Shown: in pieces, positions 26,265 through 34,986 of the stretch
Numbering within the stretch: position 1 is the first letter of the stretch
How the letters are laid out: the number at the start of each line of letters is the position of its first letter
Source: Paenibacillus peoriae KCTC 3763
GTDB taxonomy: Bacteria > Bacillota > Bacilli > Paenibacillales > Paenibacillaceae
DNA length: 64,000 bases
Direction: 5' to 3'
Assembly (NCBI RefSeq): GCF_000236805.1
Contig: NZ_AGFX01000041.1
Location: 62,001-126,000, forward strand
Made by a program: the position numbers and the translations under genes
Notes under the pieces: generated by a model
What the model was told of the DNA's origin: nothing
Seen by the model: only the letters and a program-made list of their open reading frames with translations
Databases searched by the model: none

Positions 26265-26470
26265 CCTTTGCGTGTCTCAATAACATATGCTGCGCCTGGA
26301 GTTATTCTTTTCTTCTCCACAATAGCCACCTCATTCAGCTCGGGGGGATACAGAAAGTGTCTCTCCACATGCTGATCAATCTCTTTAAATGCCTGTTCTT
26401 CATTTTCAGCGGCGAGAATGACCGTCAAAGCTCCCTCTGAGCTGTCCACCTCGATTTTGAACAAATACAT
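26261..26470 (-). CDS. DUF3906-family small protein
   Basis: A 69-residue soluble protein (MYLFKIEVDSSEGALTVILAAENEEQAFKEID, then IVEKKRITPGAAYVIE). It matches my memory of the DUF3906 family found in Bacillus and relatives. The Glu-rich centre and beta-alpha pattern suggest a compact alpha/beta fold. AAGGAGG lies before the ATG. It overlaps the MATE gene tail to tail by 4 bases. Function unknown. Confidence 0.75.
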   Translation of the reverse strand: MYLFKIEVDSSEGALTVILAAENEEQAFKEIDQHVERHFLYPPELNEVAIVEKKRITPGAAYVIETRKG

Positions 26471-26501
26471 GCGTTATAGCCTCCTTATCGTATTCAAAGT
26501 T

Positions 26502-26532
26502 AAAAAAATAGCGGATGACTCGGGTCATCCGC
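26502..26532 (-). terminator. Intrinsic terminator of pfkA
   Basis: Stem GCGGATGAC with GTCATCCGC; on the minus strand followed by TATTTTTTTAAC. Confidence 0.85.
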
Positions 26533-26587
26533 ATAACTTTACGTATCTTCAAAATTAGAACCGATCTACTACAAGTAAGAACTCTTA

Positions 26588-27559
26588 TTATTGGGACAGA
26601 CGCAATGCCAGCTCGTAAAGTTCCATATTAAATTCTTTTTTCGTGCTTACAACCTTACCAATGTCTGTAGCTACCAATTTACCATCAATGATTCCGCAGG
26701 CTTTATCAGATACGCCCTCAATCAATTGGCGAACAGCAAAGTCACCCAGACGACTCGCCAGATTGCGGTCAAACGCGGTTGGTGTACCCCCGCGTTGGAT
26801 ATGCCCAAGTACTGTAACACGCGGCTCATACGCCGGACAGTTTTCCTGAATTACTTTTGCTACATCTTCGCCTTTGCCTACACCCTCAGCAACGATAACG
26901 ATACTGTGGCGTTTGCCATGCTTAAAATTTTGTGTCATCCGATCAGCTACTTCTTGCAGGTTAAAGTCTACCTCAGGCAACAAAATAGTTTCCGCGCCGG
27001 AAGCCAGCCCCGCATGCAAAGCAATATCTCCGCAATGACGTCCCATTACCTCCACAACGGAAGAACGTTCATGGGATGACATCGTATCACGCAGCTTGTT
27101 GACCGCATCCACTACGATACTAACCGCCGTATCAAAACCAATGGTGTAGTCCGTGAAGGAAATGTCATTGTCAATCGTACCCGGGAGGCACATGGTTTTA
27201 ATGCCTTGCTTGGTCAGTTTGTTAGCCCCTTGGTAGGAACCGTCGCCACCGATTACGACTACGCCATCAATTCCACGGTCACGCAAAATTTGCGCGCCTC
27301 TCTTTTGTCCTTCCTCAGTCGTAAACTCAAGGCAGCGGGCAGATTGGAGTACCGTACCCCCACGTTGGATAATATCTCCAACGCTTCTCAGATCCATCGG
27401 GAAAATATCATCGTTCAAAAGGCCTTGGTAGCCGCGTTGAATCCCGAACACTTCCAGTCCGAAATACAAACCGCTGCGTACGACGGCGCGAACTGCGGCG
27501 TTCATCCCTTGTGAATCTCCACCACTTGTTAATACTGCAATTTTCTTAACTGCTGTCAT
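26588..27559 (-). CDS. pfkA: ATP-dependent 6-phosphofructokinase
   Basis: Phosphorylates fructose-6-phosphate to fructose-1,6-bisphosphate in glycolysis. The 323-residue length and motifs are those of bacterial PfkA: GGDSQGMNAAVRAVVR at the N-terminus, GGDGSYQGA for ATP, PGTIDNDI with the catalytic Asp, VEVMGRHCGD, and LGHIQRGGTPTAFDR. Allosteric-site residues look normal. TGAGGAGG lies upstream. Unlike in B. subtilis no accA, accD or pyk gene is adjacent in this window. Confidence 0.96.
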   Translation of the reverse strand: MTAVKKIAVLTSGGDSQGMNAAVRAVVRSGLYFGLEVFGIQRGYQGLLNDDIFPMDLRSVGDIIQRGGTVLQSARCLEFTTEEGQKRGAQILRDRGIDGVVVIGGDGSYQGANKLTKQGIKTMCLPGTIDNDISFTDYTIGFDTAVSIVVDAVNKLRDTMSSHERSSVVEVMGRHCGDIALHAGLASGAETILLPEVDFNLQEVADRMTQNFKHGKRHSIVIVAEGVGKGEDVAKVIQENCPAYEPRVTVLGHIQRGGTPTAFDRNLASRLGDFAVRQLIEGVSDKACGIIDGKLVATDIGKVVSTKKEFNMELYELALRLSQ

Positions 27560-27582
27560 GATTTATGACCTCCTCAAAATAA

Positions 27583-28662
27583 TCATATAAGCCTTCTTAT
27601 CCATCGACTGTTCAATAAGAAAAACAAACGCATGAGCGGACTGTTTTTCATCAAACGTCTCGAAACAGCGCGTACATCCTGCTGCTCGCTAACTTTGGGG
27701 TCGGATAAATATAAAGCCAGCAATCCCTCGATAATCATCCGGTGAAAGGAGCTGGCAGGGACATTTGCAATATCAGCCCGCGCCCGATTCACAACGTAGG
27801 CGATCCGGTCCAGCATCATGTCGGTATCTTTATAATAGTTGCAAAAGTTAAGATCTCCGCCCTTCCGGTCTTCGTCTTGATCGATTAGATAATCCAGCAA
27901 AATATGAAGACTGCACACATGTGGAAAATACGATGCATGTATTGAGGCAGCCCCCGCATCTGTGAGATGCCGGTCGCTGGCAGCAAGAAACAGCATAAAG
28001 ACCCCCAGGGTTGAACCCGTAGCCGCAGCAAATTCGTTCCAGCGCAACTCCGGTGTACGATCCTTATGTAACGACCACCAGTCCAAAAGCGCTTGTTCCC
28101 GCAGCTCGGGTTTAATATGCTTGTATACTTGCAAATCCGTGTATAATCCCGCTAAATCCTGAACGTAAGGCATTGCCGCCTCATACCCCGGAAGCCTGCT
28201 TACACAAGACTGACAGGTTGTCACCAGCCCGGTCAAATAACCGTCATCCTCCTGCTCCCGACGCAATTCATAATAGTTCACTGGCTTAGCCGCCGGATTA
28301 ACCGCATCCAGCATAGACTGGTGCAGCAGCCTGAAATCATCCGGGTCCATAGACGTACTGCGATCACACAGGTTGTCCAGATAATCGCTAATGGTCTGGT
28401 ACGCCACAATCAGCGGAATTAGCGTCTGCCGCGCAGACATATTGGCTGCGGCATAAACCGCGCCACCTACGCAGTGAAACGTCTTATTCGCTATACTTGC
28501 AAGTGCCTGACCTCTCAACTCGGGATCCGGGATCTGCTCCGCCTTGCTCTTCCAGTTGCCCAATTCTTGTTTTGTTTCAGGGAGAATATGCTTGTACATT
28601 CGGCTCATTAGACCTATGGGGCCTCTCGGTACTTGATAACGTCCTTGCTCAACATAACTCAA
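27583..28662 (-). CDS. ytpB: Tetraprenyl-beta-curcumene synthase (YtpB, DUF2600)
   Basis: A 359-residue class IB terpene synthase that in Bacillus cyclises C35 heptaprenyl diphosphate to tetraprenyl-beta-curcumene, a step towards sesquarterpene membrane lipids. Family features seen: NKTFHCVGGAVYAAAN, YQTISDYLDNLCDR, SLHILLDYLIDQDEDRKGGDLNFCNYY (acidic metal-binding motif) and a C-terminal DPKVSEQQDVRAVSRRLM. Start: TTG 28662 (MSYVEQGRYQVPRG), because GGAGG sits 9 bases upstream inside the longer ATG 28680 frame. The squalene-hopene-type cyclase that would act next is not in the window. Lies 23 bases upstream of pfkA on the same strand. Confidence 0.82.
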   Translation of the reverse strand: MSYVEQGRYQVPRGPIGLMSRMYKHILPETKQELGNWKSKAEQIPDPELRGQALASIANKTFHCVGGAVYAAANMSARQTLIPLIVAYQTISDYLDNLCDRSTSMDPDDFRLLHQSMLDAVNPAAKPVNYYELRREQEDDGYLTGLVTTCQSCVSRLPGYEAAMPYVQDLAGLYTDLQVYKHIKPELREQALLDWWSLHKDRTPELRWNEFAAATGSTLGVFMLFLAASDRHLTDAGAASIHASYFPHVCSLHILLDYLIDQDEDRKGGDLNFCNYYKDTDMMLDRIAYVVNRARADIANVPASSFHRMIIEGLLALYLSDPKVSEQQDVRAVSRRLMKNSPLMRLFFLLNSRWIRRLI

Positions 28663-28876
28663 ATGACGGTGCCTCCACATTGTTGTCTACGTAATTATAC
28701 CTATCCAAACCATATTCATTATAATATGATCGTCCTTTTAGCACAAATGAACAACCTCACTTTTTTCTTTATTATCCGAGGATTTTGCAAATCATGTTCC
28801 AAGAAAAATGGGCTATTTTCACAAAAAGACTTACACCTGTAATATTTAATTCGCATGAATAGCACAAACGTCCTAC

Positions 28877-30292
28877 TTATCCCTCATCCTTTGCTGGCTT
28901 CATGCCTTGTGGGAGCTCTCCCATGCTCGCTTGCTTCCACTTCCCGGAAGCATAATAAAACACGATGGCCACCGCAGAGATAACGAAACCAACAGGAAAG
29001 CTCCACCATACAGCATCTAAACCATACTCATCGACAAACGCATAAGCCAAAGGTATACGGATGCCCCATAATGAAATAATGGTAATTAAAAGCGGTATCA
29101 TGACGGAGCCCGTAGATCGAACAACACCTGTAATGACATTGGTAATACCGAATATAACAAAGGACCACAAGGTAATTAGATTAATCCGCATCCCCAATTC
29201 AAATGCACCACCTGTAGAAGGAAGGAACATCAGCAGGGCCTGACGGTTAAACACGTAAATTAATACCACAGCTCCGCCAGTCAACACAAAATTGTACACA
29301 ATTCCAATCCAGGTAGTCCTCCGTACTCGATCCCAATGTCCGGCTCCGATATTTTGAGCAGCAAAGGAAGACACAGCTGCACCTAACGCCATTGCCGGCA
29401 TCTGCACATAGCTGGACAAATTATTCGCTGCCGTATACGCCGCCGCTGCCACAGTCCCGTAGCCGTTAATCAAATTCATCAACGCAATTGCGCTGGTGGA
29501 GACAGCAATCATTTGCAGCCCCATCGGCACTCCCTTATGGATCAGGGTCCAAATAATCTTCCAGTCGAATCTCAGCAAGTGAAGCTCTGAAGAGGTAATA
29601 CACAAAAAGTATTTTACACGATAAAGGTAAAAGAGAATCAGCACGAAACTGATCCCTTGAGCGATCAAGGTAGCAGCTGCGGAACCTCCAATGCCCATCG
29701 CGGGTATCGGTCCCCATCCGAATATCAATAAGGGATTGAGTAGTACATCCAGCACGACGGAGATGAGCAGAAAATAAAACGGTGTTTTGGAATCCCCAGC
29801 CCCTCTCATGACGGTCATAATGTAGTTATAGCCGTACAAAAAAGGCATGCCCGCGAAAATAATACGCGTATACGTGATCGCCATGTCTACCGATTCGGCA
29901 GGTGTATTAAGCACATGGAGAATCCACGGAACACCCAAAAAACCGATAATGCCTATAGCCAAAGCAAGCACTAGAAAAAAAACGGCACTTGTGCCAACGA
30001 CACGCTTGGTTTCAGCAATGTCCCCTGCTCCGATATGTTGTCCGATCAATATGGTGGCGGCCATCGTGACGCCAAAGATCGAACTGATCAGAAAAAACAT
30101 GATAATATTTCCATTGGAAGCGGCAGTCAATGCGGCCTCTCCCAGAAACTTTCCTACCCAGATCGAATTGATGGTTCCATTCAGGGATTGCAGAATGTTT
30201 CCGAACAGCATCGGCAAAGAGAACATAAACAGCGTTTTGGCAATGGGGCCTTCAATTAAGGAAGGCTGTGGGCTAGCCTCTGCTGCACTCAT
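28877..30292 (-). CDS. MATE-family efflux transporter (second, DinF/VmrA-like branch)
   Basis: A 471-residue protein with twelve helices. The N-terminal IEGPIAKTLFMFSLPMLFGNILQSLNGTINSIWVGKFLG and TVMRGAGDSKTPFYF are typical of the bacterial MATE branch with MepA and DinF relatives. It is not closely similar to the MATE pump at 24894, so this is not a recent duplication. GAAGGAG lies before the ATG. Substrates unknown. A terminator of the cold-shock gene lies upstream, so it needs its own promoter. Confidence 0.88.
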   Translation of the reverse strand: MSAAEASPQPSLIEGPIAKTLFMFSLPMLFGNILQSLNGTINSIWVGKFLGEAALTAASNGNIIMFFLISSIFGVTMAATILIGQHIGAGDIAETKRVVGTSAVFFLVLALAIGIIGFLGVPWILHVLNTPAESVDMAITYTRIIFAGMPFLYGYNYIMTVMRGAGDSKTPFYFLLISVVLDVLLNPLLIFGWGPIPAMGIGGSAAATLIAQGISFVLILFYLYRVKYFLCITSSELHLLRFDWKIIWTLIHKGVPMGLQMIAVSTSAIALMNLINGYGTVAAAAYTAANNLSSYVQMPAMALGAAVSSFAAQNIGAGHWDRVRRTTWIGIVYNFVLTGGAVVLIYVFNRQALLMFLPSTGGAFELGMRINLITLWSFVIFGITNVITGVVRSTGSVMIPLLITIISLWGIRIPLAYAFVDEYGLDAVWWSFPVGFVISAVAIVFYYASGKWKQASMGELPQGMKPAKDEG

Positions 30293-30390
30293 TTTATCAA
30301 CTCCTTCAATTTAAAATGACTCCTGCCTGGGTTTATTACGTATACTACCCTATTCCGACTCAACCTCTTCATATCATAAAGGTTTTTACG

Positions 30391-30430
30391 CAAAAAAGCG
30401 CAGTTCCTTAAATTTAAGGAACTGCGCTTT
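30391..30430 (-). terminator. Terminator formed by a 36-bp perfect palindrome
   Basis: Arms AAAGCGCAGTTCCTTAAA (30395-30412) and its exact complement (30413-30430) abut with no spacer. On the minus strand six T residues follow, matching the end of the cold-shock transcript. Confidence 0.8.
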
Positions 30431-30499
30431 CAATTCATTGTTTAACCGTAATATATAAGACATCCGTAAAACGGAACAATTCTTACAATTCAGTTACAC

Positions 30500-30697
30500 T
30501 TACAGTTTGTTAACGTTAGCTGCTTGTGGTCCACGGTTACCTTCAGTAATTTCGAATTCAACCGCTTGACCTTCTTCCAAAGTTTTGAAGCCGTCGCCTT
30601 GGATTGCGGAGAAGTGTACGAATACGTCCTCGCCACCATCCACTTGGATGAAGCCATAACCTTTTTCTGCGTTAAACCATTTAACTGTACCTTTCAA
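30500..30697 (-). CDS. Cold-shock protein (CspA/CspB family)
   Basis: A 65-residue single-domain nucleic-acid chaperone. RNP1 (KGYGFI) and RNP2 (VFVHF) motifs are present, and the whole length matches CspB/CspD-type proteins ([20 protein letters not shown]). It starts with TTG at 30697, 8 bases after AGGAGG. A good promoter lies about 55 bases upstream and the short leader includes a perfect 6-bp hairpin (CGCCAT-AG-ATGGCG). Confidence 0.95.
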   Translation of the reverse strand: MKGTVKWFNAEKGYGFIQVDGGEDVFVHFSAIQGDGFKTLEEGQAVEFEITEGNRGPQAANVNKL

Positions 30698-30742
30698 GTG
30701 AACAACCTCCTAAAAATACCGCCATCTATGGCGAATATCCAT

Positions 30743-30771
30743 ATTATACTTCATGCTTTTTCACAATGCAA
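30743..30771 (-). promoter_or_regulatory. Sigma-A-type promoter of the cold-shock gene
   Basis: On the minus strand TTGCAT (30771-30766) and TATAAT (30748-30743) are spaced 17 bases. Confidence 0.7.
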
Positions 30772-30869
30772 TTGATGTTTTTGATGAATTTTCAAGCTGG
30801 AATGATTTGCTTTTGCGGCGGAAACTGCGGTATCATGAACCAAAACATCTATATATCGGAGACATGCAT

Positions 30870-31103
30870 ATGATGAAAAAACACGAAATATACAAAAAAG
30901 ACAAGTGGAACATGATGACAGTCGAAGTGCAGGGCCGTTACATCGTTCTAAGGGAAATATCCGATGATTGGGGCGAGGAAGCCCACACCTTTTTGAGCCG
31001 TCCGGCGCTGATGCAGTGGGCTCAAAATCGGTTTCCCAAGCAGTCCTTTCAAGATAACGAGGAAGAGTGGCAGCGGATCATGGACGCTTTCAAACAGGTA
31101 TAG
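30870..31103 (+). CDS. Small hypothetical protein
   Basis: A 77-residue charged protein (MMKKHEIYKKDKWNMMTVEVQGRY region, then DWGEEAHTFLSRPALMQWAQNRF). No membrane segment or known motif. Start: ATG 30870, 8 bases after GGAG; an ATG two codons earlier is too close to it. It lies 7 bases before the next small gene, so the two are likely cotranscribed. Family not recognised. Confidence 0.6.
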   Translation: MMKKHEIYKKDKWNMMTVEVQGRYIVLREISDDWGEEAHTFLSRPALMQWAQNRFPKQSFQDNEEEWQRIMDAFKQV

Positions 31104-31110
31104 CTGACTC

Positions 31111-31299
31111 ATGGTGTCCAACAGCTATCTCATCTTCATTATTTTGGCCTTCACGCTGGGCGGAGTGCTGATTATGAAACGTGATACGATACCGGCTCCT
31201 CTCAAAAAGTGGATGGCCCTCACTGCTGTGATCATGGTTTGCCTTGCCTTTTACCTTATTGTATACAGCTTATTAAATATAGGTTCCACCCCACAGTAA
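31111..31299 (+). CDS. Small two-helix membrane protein
   Basis: A 62-residue protein with two hydrophobic helices (about residues 4-21 and 34-56) around a short basic loop (KRDTIPAPLKKW). The ribosome site is weak, so it may be coupled to the gene 7 bases upstream. Family not recognised. Confidence 0.55.
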   Translation: MVSNSYLIFIILAFTLGGVLIMKRDTIPAPLKKWMALTAVIMVCLAFYLIVYSLLNIGSTPQ

Positions 31300-31497
31300 G
31301 GAAAATTATACTTTCGGAGGTAAGAGGTCATACTATGGCATACAAGCCATGGTATAAGGAGGATATGCCGTTATATGCATCCTGTAAAACCTCTTGCCCT
31401 GCTGCTTGCGGTAAGCGTGGCGGTTTCTTCGTTTTGGCATCCGTCCCTTGCCGCCGCAGCCCTACCCCACATTATGTTCGATCAGAGGAGGCTCCCC

Positions 31498-33294
31498 ATG
31501 AGTAAAATTGTAAAACGCGCCGATGCGCCGGTGGAAAATACATGGAAACTGGAAGACCTGTTTCCTGACCGCAAAGCATGGGACCAAGAATACGAAGAAG
31601 TCAAACAATTAGCCAAAAAGGCTGCACAATTCCAAGGCAAGCTGAATTCAGCCGAAGCGATTGGCAACTGCTTTAAACTGGAGGATGAACTGTCGCTCAA
31701 AACCGAGCGGGTCTATGTGTACGCCCATCTGCATCATGATGAGGATACGGCTGAACCTACATATCAAGGGCTTTCCCAAAAAGCCAAAAAATTAGGCGTT
31801 GAGGTTAGTGAGTCACTATCTTTCGTGACACCGGAAATTTTGGCCCTGCCGGATCAACAGCTTGATGCCTTCATTGAAGATCCGAAGCTGGCGGATTACA
31901 AATTTACCCTTCAAGAAATGAAGCGGGAAAAGGCGCATGTTTTGGGCAAAGCAGAAGAAGCGCTGCTTGCTCAGGTTGGCAATCTGGCTCAGGCCCCGCA
32001 AACGATTTTCGGTATGCTGAACAACGCCGATTTAAAATTCCCTAAAATTAAGGATGAAAACGGCAAAGAGGTTGAGCTGACCCATGGCAGCTATATCCAA
32101 TTTCTCGAAAGTCCGCACCGTGAAGTACGTGAGCGTGCTTTTAAAGCAGTCTATGACACGTATGCCAAAAATAAAAATACGATTGCTTCCACACTGAATG
32201 CCAATGTGAACAAAAATATTTTTTATTCTCGTGTTCGCAAATATCCTTCCGTATTGGAAATGTCACTATATGGTGACAATATTCCGAAGGAAGTGTATAC
32301 GAATCTCATTGATACCATTCATGAAAGCCTACCTCTGCTCCATCGTTATATCAAGCTGCGTAAAAAGCTGTTAGGTGTGGATGAGCTCCATATGTATGAT
32401 TTGTTCGCTCCGCTTGTGGACGAATACAAAATGGACATTACGTATGAAGACGCCAAAAAGCAAACGATAGAAGGTCTTAAGCCACTCGGTAAGGATTATC
32501 TGGCTTCATTGCAAAAAGGCTATGATGAGCGCTGGATTGACGTATACGAAAATGAAAATAAACGTACAGGCGCTTACAGTTGGGGAGCTTATGGCACCCA
32601 TCCTTATGTACTCCTAAATCATAAGGATAACCTGAACAGCATGTTTACACTTGCTCATGAAATGGGGCACGCGTTGCATTCCTATTATTCAGACAACGCA
32701 TTGAAGTACAGGGATGCACAGTACACCATTTTCCTGGCTGAAGTAGCTTCTACGACCAATGAAGCATTGCTGATGGACTACCTGCTGAACAAATCTACCG
32801 ATCCAAAAGAGAAAATGTATCTTCTCACCTACTATGCGGACCAATTCCGTACAACGGTATTCCGTCAAACGATGTTTGCGGAATTCGAGAAGATTGTACA
32901 TGAACGCGCAGAACAGGGAGAATCCCTTACGCCGCAGCTTTTGTCAGAAATTTACTATGATCTGAATGTGAAATATCACGGTCCAGGCATGAAGGTAGAC
33001 AAAGACATTGAAATGGAATGGGCGCGTATCCCCCATTTTTATAACAGTTTTTATGTCTACAAATATGCTACCGGCTTCTCGGCAGCAACTAGCTTCTCGA
33101 AACAAATTCTCGAAGAAGGCCAGCCGGCCGTTGACCGTTACTTAGGCTTCTTGAAGAGCGGCGGCAGCGATTATTCCATCAATATTTTGAAGAATGCTGG
33201 CGTCGATATGTCCTCACCGCAGCCAATTCGCGAGGCGATGAGCGTATTCGAGGGAGTCATTACGGAAATGGAAAAGCTGACGGAAGGCAAATAG
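31498..33294 (+). CDS. pepF: Oligoendopeptidase F (M3 family)
   Basis: Zinc peptidase that cuts oligopeptides. The 598-residue form has the M3B N-terminal helical domain and the catalytic site HEMGHALHSYY with the downstream Glu in FLAEVASTTNEALL. The ATG at 31498 has AGAGGAGG 6 bases upstream and gives a cytoplasmic enzyme. The same frame is open back to ATG 31375, which follows AAGGAGG by 12 bases and would add a signal-peptide-like N-terminus (KPLALLLAVSVAVSSFW, then SLAAAA). Which start is used, or whether both are, cannot be settled here. Confidence 0.92.
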   Translation: MSKIVKRADAPVENTWKLEDLFPDRKAWDQEYEEVKQLAKKAAQFQGKLNSAEAIGNCFKLEDELSLKTERVYVYAHLHHDEDTAEPTYQGLSQKAKKLGVEVSESLSFVTPEILALPDQQLDAFIEDPKLADYKFTLQEMKREKAHVLGKAEEALLAQVGNLAQAPQTIFGMLNNADLKFPKIKDENGKEVELTHGSYIQFLESPHREVRERAFKAVYDTYAKNKNTIASTLNANVNKNIFYSRVRKYPSVLEMSLYGDNIPKEVYTNLIDTIHESLPLLHRYIKLRKKLLGVDELHMYDLFAPLVDEYKMDITYEDAKKQTIEGLKPLGKDYLASLQKGYDERWIDVYENENKRTGAYSWGAYGTHPYVLLNHKDNLNSMFTLAHEMGHALHSYYSDNALKYRDAQYTIFLAEVASTTNEALLMDYLLNKSTDPKEKMYLLTYYADQFRTTVFRQTMFAEFEKIVHERAEQGESLTPQLLSEIYYDLNVKYHGPGMKVDKDIEMEWARIPHFYNSFYVYKYATGFSAATSFSKQILEEGQPAVDRYLGFLKSGGSDYSINILKNAGVDMSSPQPIREAMSVFEGVITEMEKLTEGK

Positions 33295-33341
33295 GACCGT
33301 GCACGCACACAATCCAGCATTGAAACAATGCACGGATAAAT

Positions 33342-33370
33342 CCCTTGTCCATGGTGGGCAAGGGATTTTA
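33342..33370 (+). terminator. Intrinsic terminator after pepF
   Basis: Stem CCCTTG with CAAGGG around CCATGG-containing loop, followed by ATTTTAT. Confidence 0.6.
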
Positions 33371-33408
33371 TAATGTACCGTAAGAATGGAACGGGAGGAG
33401 GTGGCAAT

Positions 33409-33786
33409 TTGAAAACACAATGGTCTTTAATCGCTGCTCTTGTTATCGCCTTGTTAACGGCTGTATTTGCTGTCATTAATGTGAACTCGGTTCAAGTGAA
33501 CCTTCTGTTTAGTGTAGTAAATATCCCCTTGATCCTGCTTATTCTTGGCTGCACTCTTTTGGGTGGACTTATCGTCGGTTCATTCGGTATCTTCCGCCAA
33601 TACAAGCTTCAGAGAGAACTGAAACGTCTGACTGCTCAGCTTCATACACTGCAAGAAGAGCATAACTCCGCGATGGAAGCATATGCGCATACGACCTATG
33701 GCACACCTGATTCATCCAGCACATTGTCTATATCCGACAGAGTTACAGAGCAACCGTCCTCTAACCCTGATCGGTTGTCCAAATGA
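33409..33786 (+). CDS. LapA-family membrane protein (DUF1049)
   Basis: A 125-residue protein with two membrane helices (about residues 6-24 and 35-58) and a cytoplasmic coiled coil (YKLQRELKRLTAQLHTLQEEH). The pattern VFAVINVNSVQVNLLFSVVNIPLILLIL matches LapA/YciS (DUF1049), which in E. coli takes part in lipopolysaccharide assembly; here the role in a Gram-positive cell is unknown. Start: TTG 33409, 6 bases after GGAGG. It lies 13 bases upstream of the M42 peptidase, probably one transcript. Confidence 0.8.
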   Translation: MKTQWSLIAALVIALLTAVFAVINVNSVQVNLLFSVVNIPLILLILGCTLLGGLIVGSFGIFRQYKLQRELKRLTAQLHTLQEEHNSAMEAYAHTTYGTPDSSSTLSISDRVTEQPSSNPDRLSK

Positions 33787-33799
33787 GGAGGAGCACCAA

Positions 33800-34837
33800 A
33801 TGACGATTCAATTGAATGAAGATTACATGATGAGCTTTTTACAACAGCTGCTGAACACGCCCAGCCCCAGCGGGTATACTCATCATGTAATGGAACTGAT
33901 CCGCAAGGAAGCCGAAAGCCTCGGGGTTCCGATCGAATGGAACGCCAAGGGAGGCGCCATCTTGACCTTGGAAGGTCAGGACACAGGCCATACGCTGGCA
34001 CTGAGCGCGCATGTGGATACATTGGGCGCGATGGTGCGCTCGATTACCAATCAAGGCACCTTGCGTCTGACATCCGTCGGCGGCTTTATGATGAATAGCA
34101 TTGAGAACGAATACTGTCTTATTCATACCAGAAGCGGACAAACGTATACGGGCACCATTCTGTCCACTCATCCATCCGTGCATGTCTATGACGATGCACG
34201 AAGTTTTGAGCGCAAAGAAAGTCATATGGAGATTCGGATTGACGAACGGGTCGAATCAAAAGAAGACGTGCTACAGCTTGGCATTGCGGTGGGCGATTTT
34301 ATTTCGTTTGATGCCCGTCCGGTCATAACACCGAGCGGCTTCATCAAATCCCGGCATCTGGATGATAAAGCCAGTGTGGCTGCGCTATTTGGCTTACTGC
34401 AATCCGCCGTACACGAAGGCTGGAAGCCTCGGCATACCGTTAGACTACTCATTTCCAACTATGAGGAAGTAGGACACGGAGCGGCATACATACCCGAAGG
34501 AATCACTGAGATGATAGCTGTCGATATGGGCTGTATAGGTGAAGATCTGAGCTGCAAGGAAACGGATGTGTCGATCTGTGCTAAGGATTCCTCCGGGCCC
34601 TATGATTATCACATGACGACTCGTTTGATTGAGTTGGCCAAAGAGCTTCATATTCCGTATGCAGTTGATATTTATCCGCACTACGGCTCGGACGCCTCGG
34701 CTGCGCTGAAAGCAGGCAACAATATCCGGGCCGCACTGATCGGCCCCGGTGTACACGCCTCGCACGCGATGGAGCGTACGCATAAGCAGGCCGTGTTGAA
34801 CACTGCCCGTCTGCTTGCGGCTTATGTGACGGTTTAA
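33800..34837 (+). CDS. M42-family metallo-aminopeptidase
   Basis: A 345-residue co-catalytic metallopeptidase of the FrvX/YtoP/glucanase-M family. Metal ligands and catalytic residues are in LSAHVDTLGAMV (His, Asp), the bridging Asp in RHLDDKAS, the Glu pair in NYEEVGHGAA, Asp in AVDMGC, and His in GVHASHAMERTH. It works in the cytoplasm, releasing N-terminal residues from peptides, probably as a large oligomer. Start: ATG 33800 after GAGGAGG. Second gene of the LapA-like unit. Confidence 0.88.
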   Translation: MTIQLNEDYMMSFLQQLLNTPSPSGYTHHVMELIRKEAESLGVPIEWNAKGGAILTLEGQDTGHTLALSAHVDTLGAMVRSITNQGTLRLTSVGGFMMNSIENEYCLIHTRSGQTYTGTILSTHPSVHVYDDARSFERKESHMEIRIDERVESKEDVLQLGIAVGDFISFDARPVITPSGFIKSRHLDDKASVAALFGLLQSAVHEGWKPRHTVRLLISNYEEVGHGAAYIPEGITEMIAVDMGCIGEDLSCKETDVSICAKDSSGPYDYHMTTRLIELAKELHIPYAVDIYPHYGSDASAALKAGNNIRAALIGPGVHASHAMERTHKQAVLNTARLLAAYVTV

Positions 34838-34885
34838 TCTGGATGATGACAACCGCCCTGTCACATCAGGCGATAGACCAGTAAT

Positions 34886-34927
34886 TAAAAAAGCAAGTCT
34901 TCCGGTTTTACGGAGACTTGCTTTTTT
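34886..34927. terminator. Bidirectional terminator between the M42 and ABC-F genes
   Basis: Stem AAAAAAGCAAGTCT-CCG with CGG-AGACTTGCTTTTTT between convergent genes. Confidence 0.85.
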
Positions 34928-34986
34928 AGTCTGAGCAACAAGAAAAAATCGCTCCTGCACCATGTTGGTACGTGCTATATGAATGC

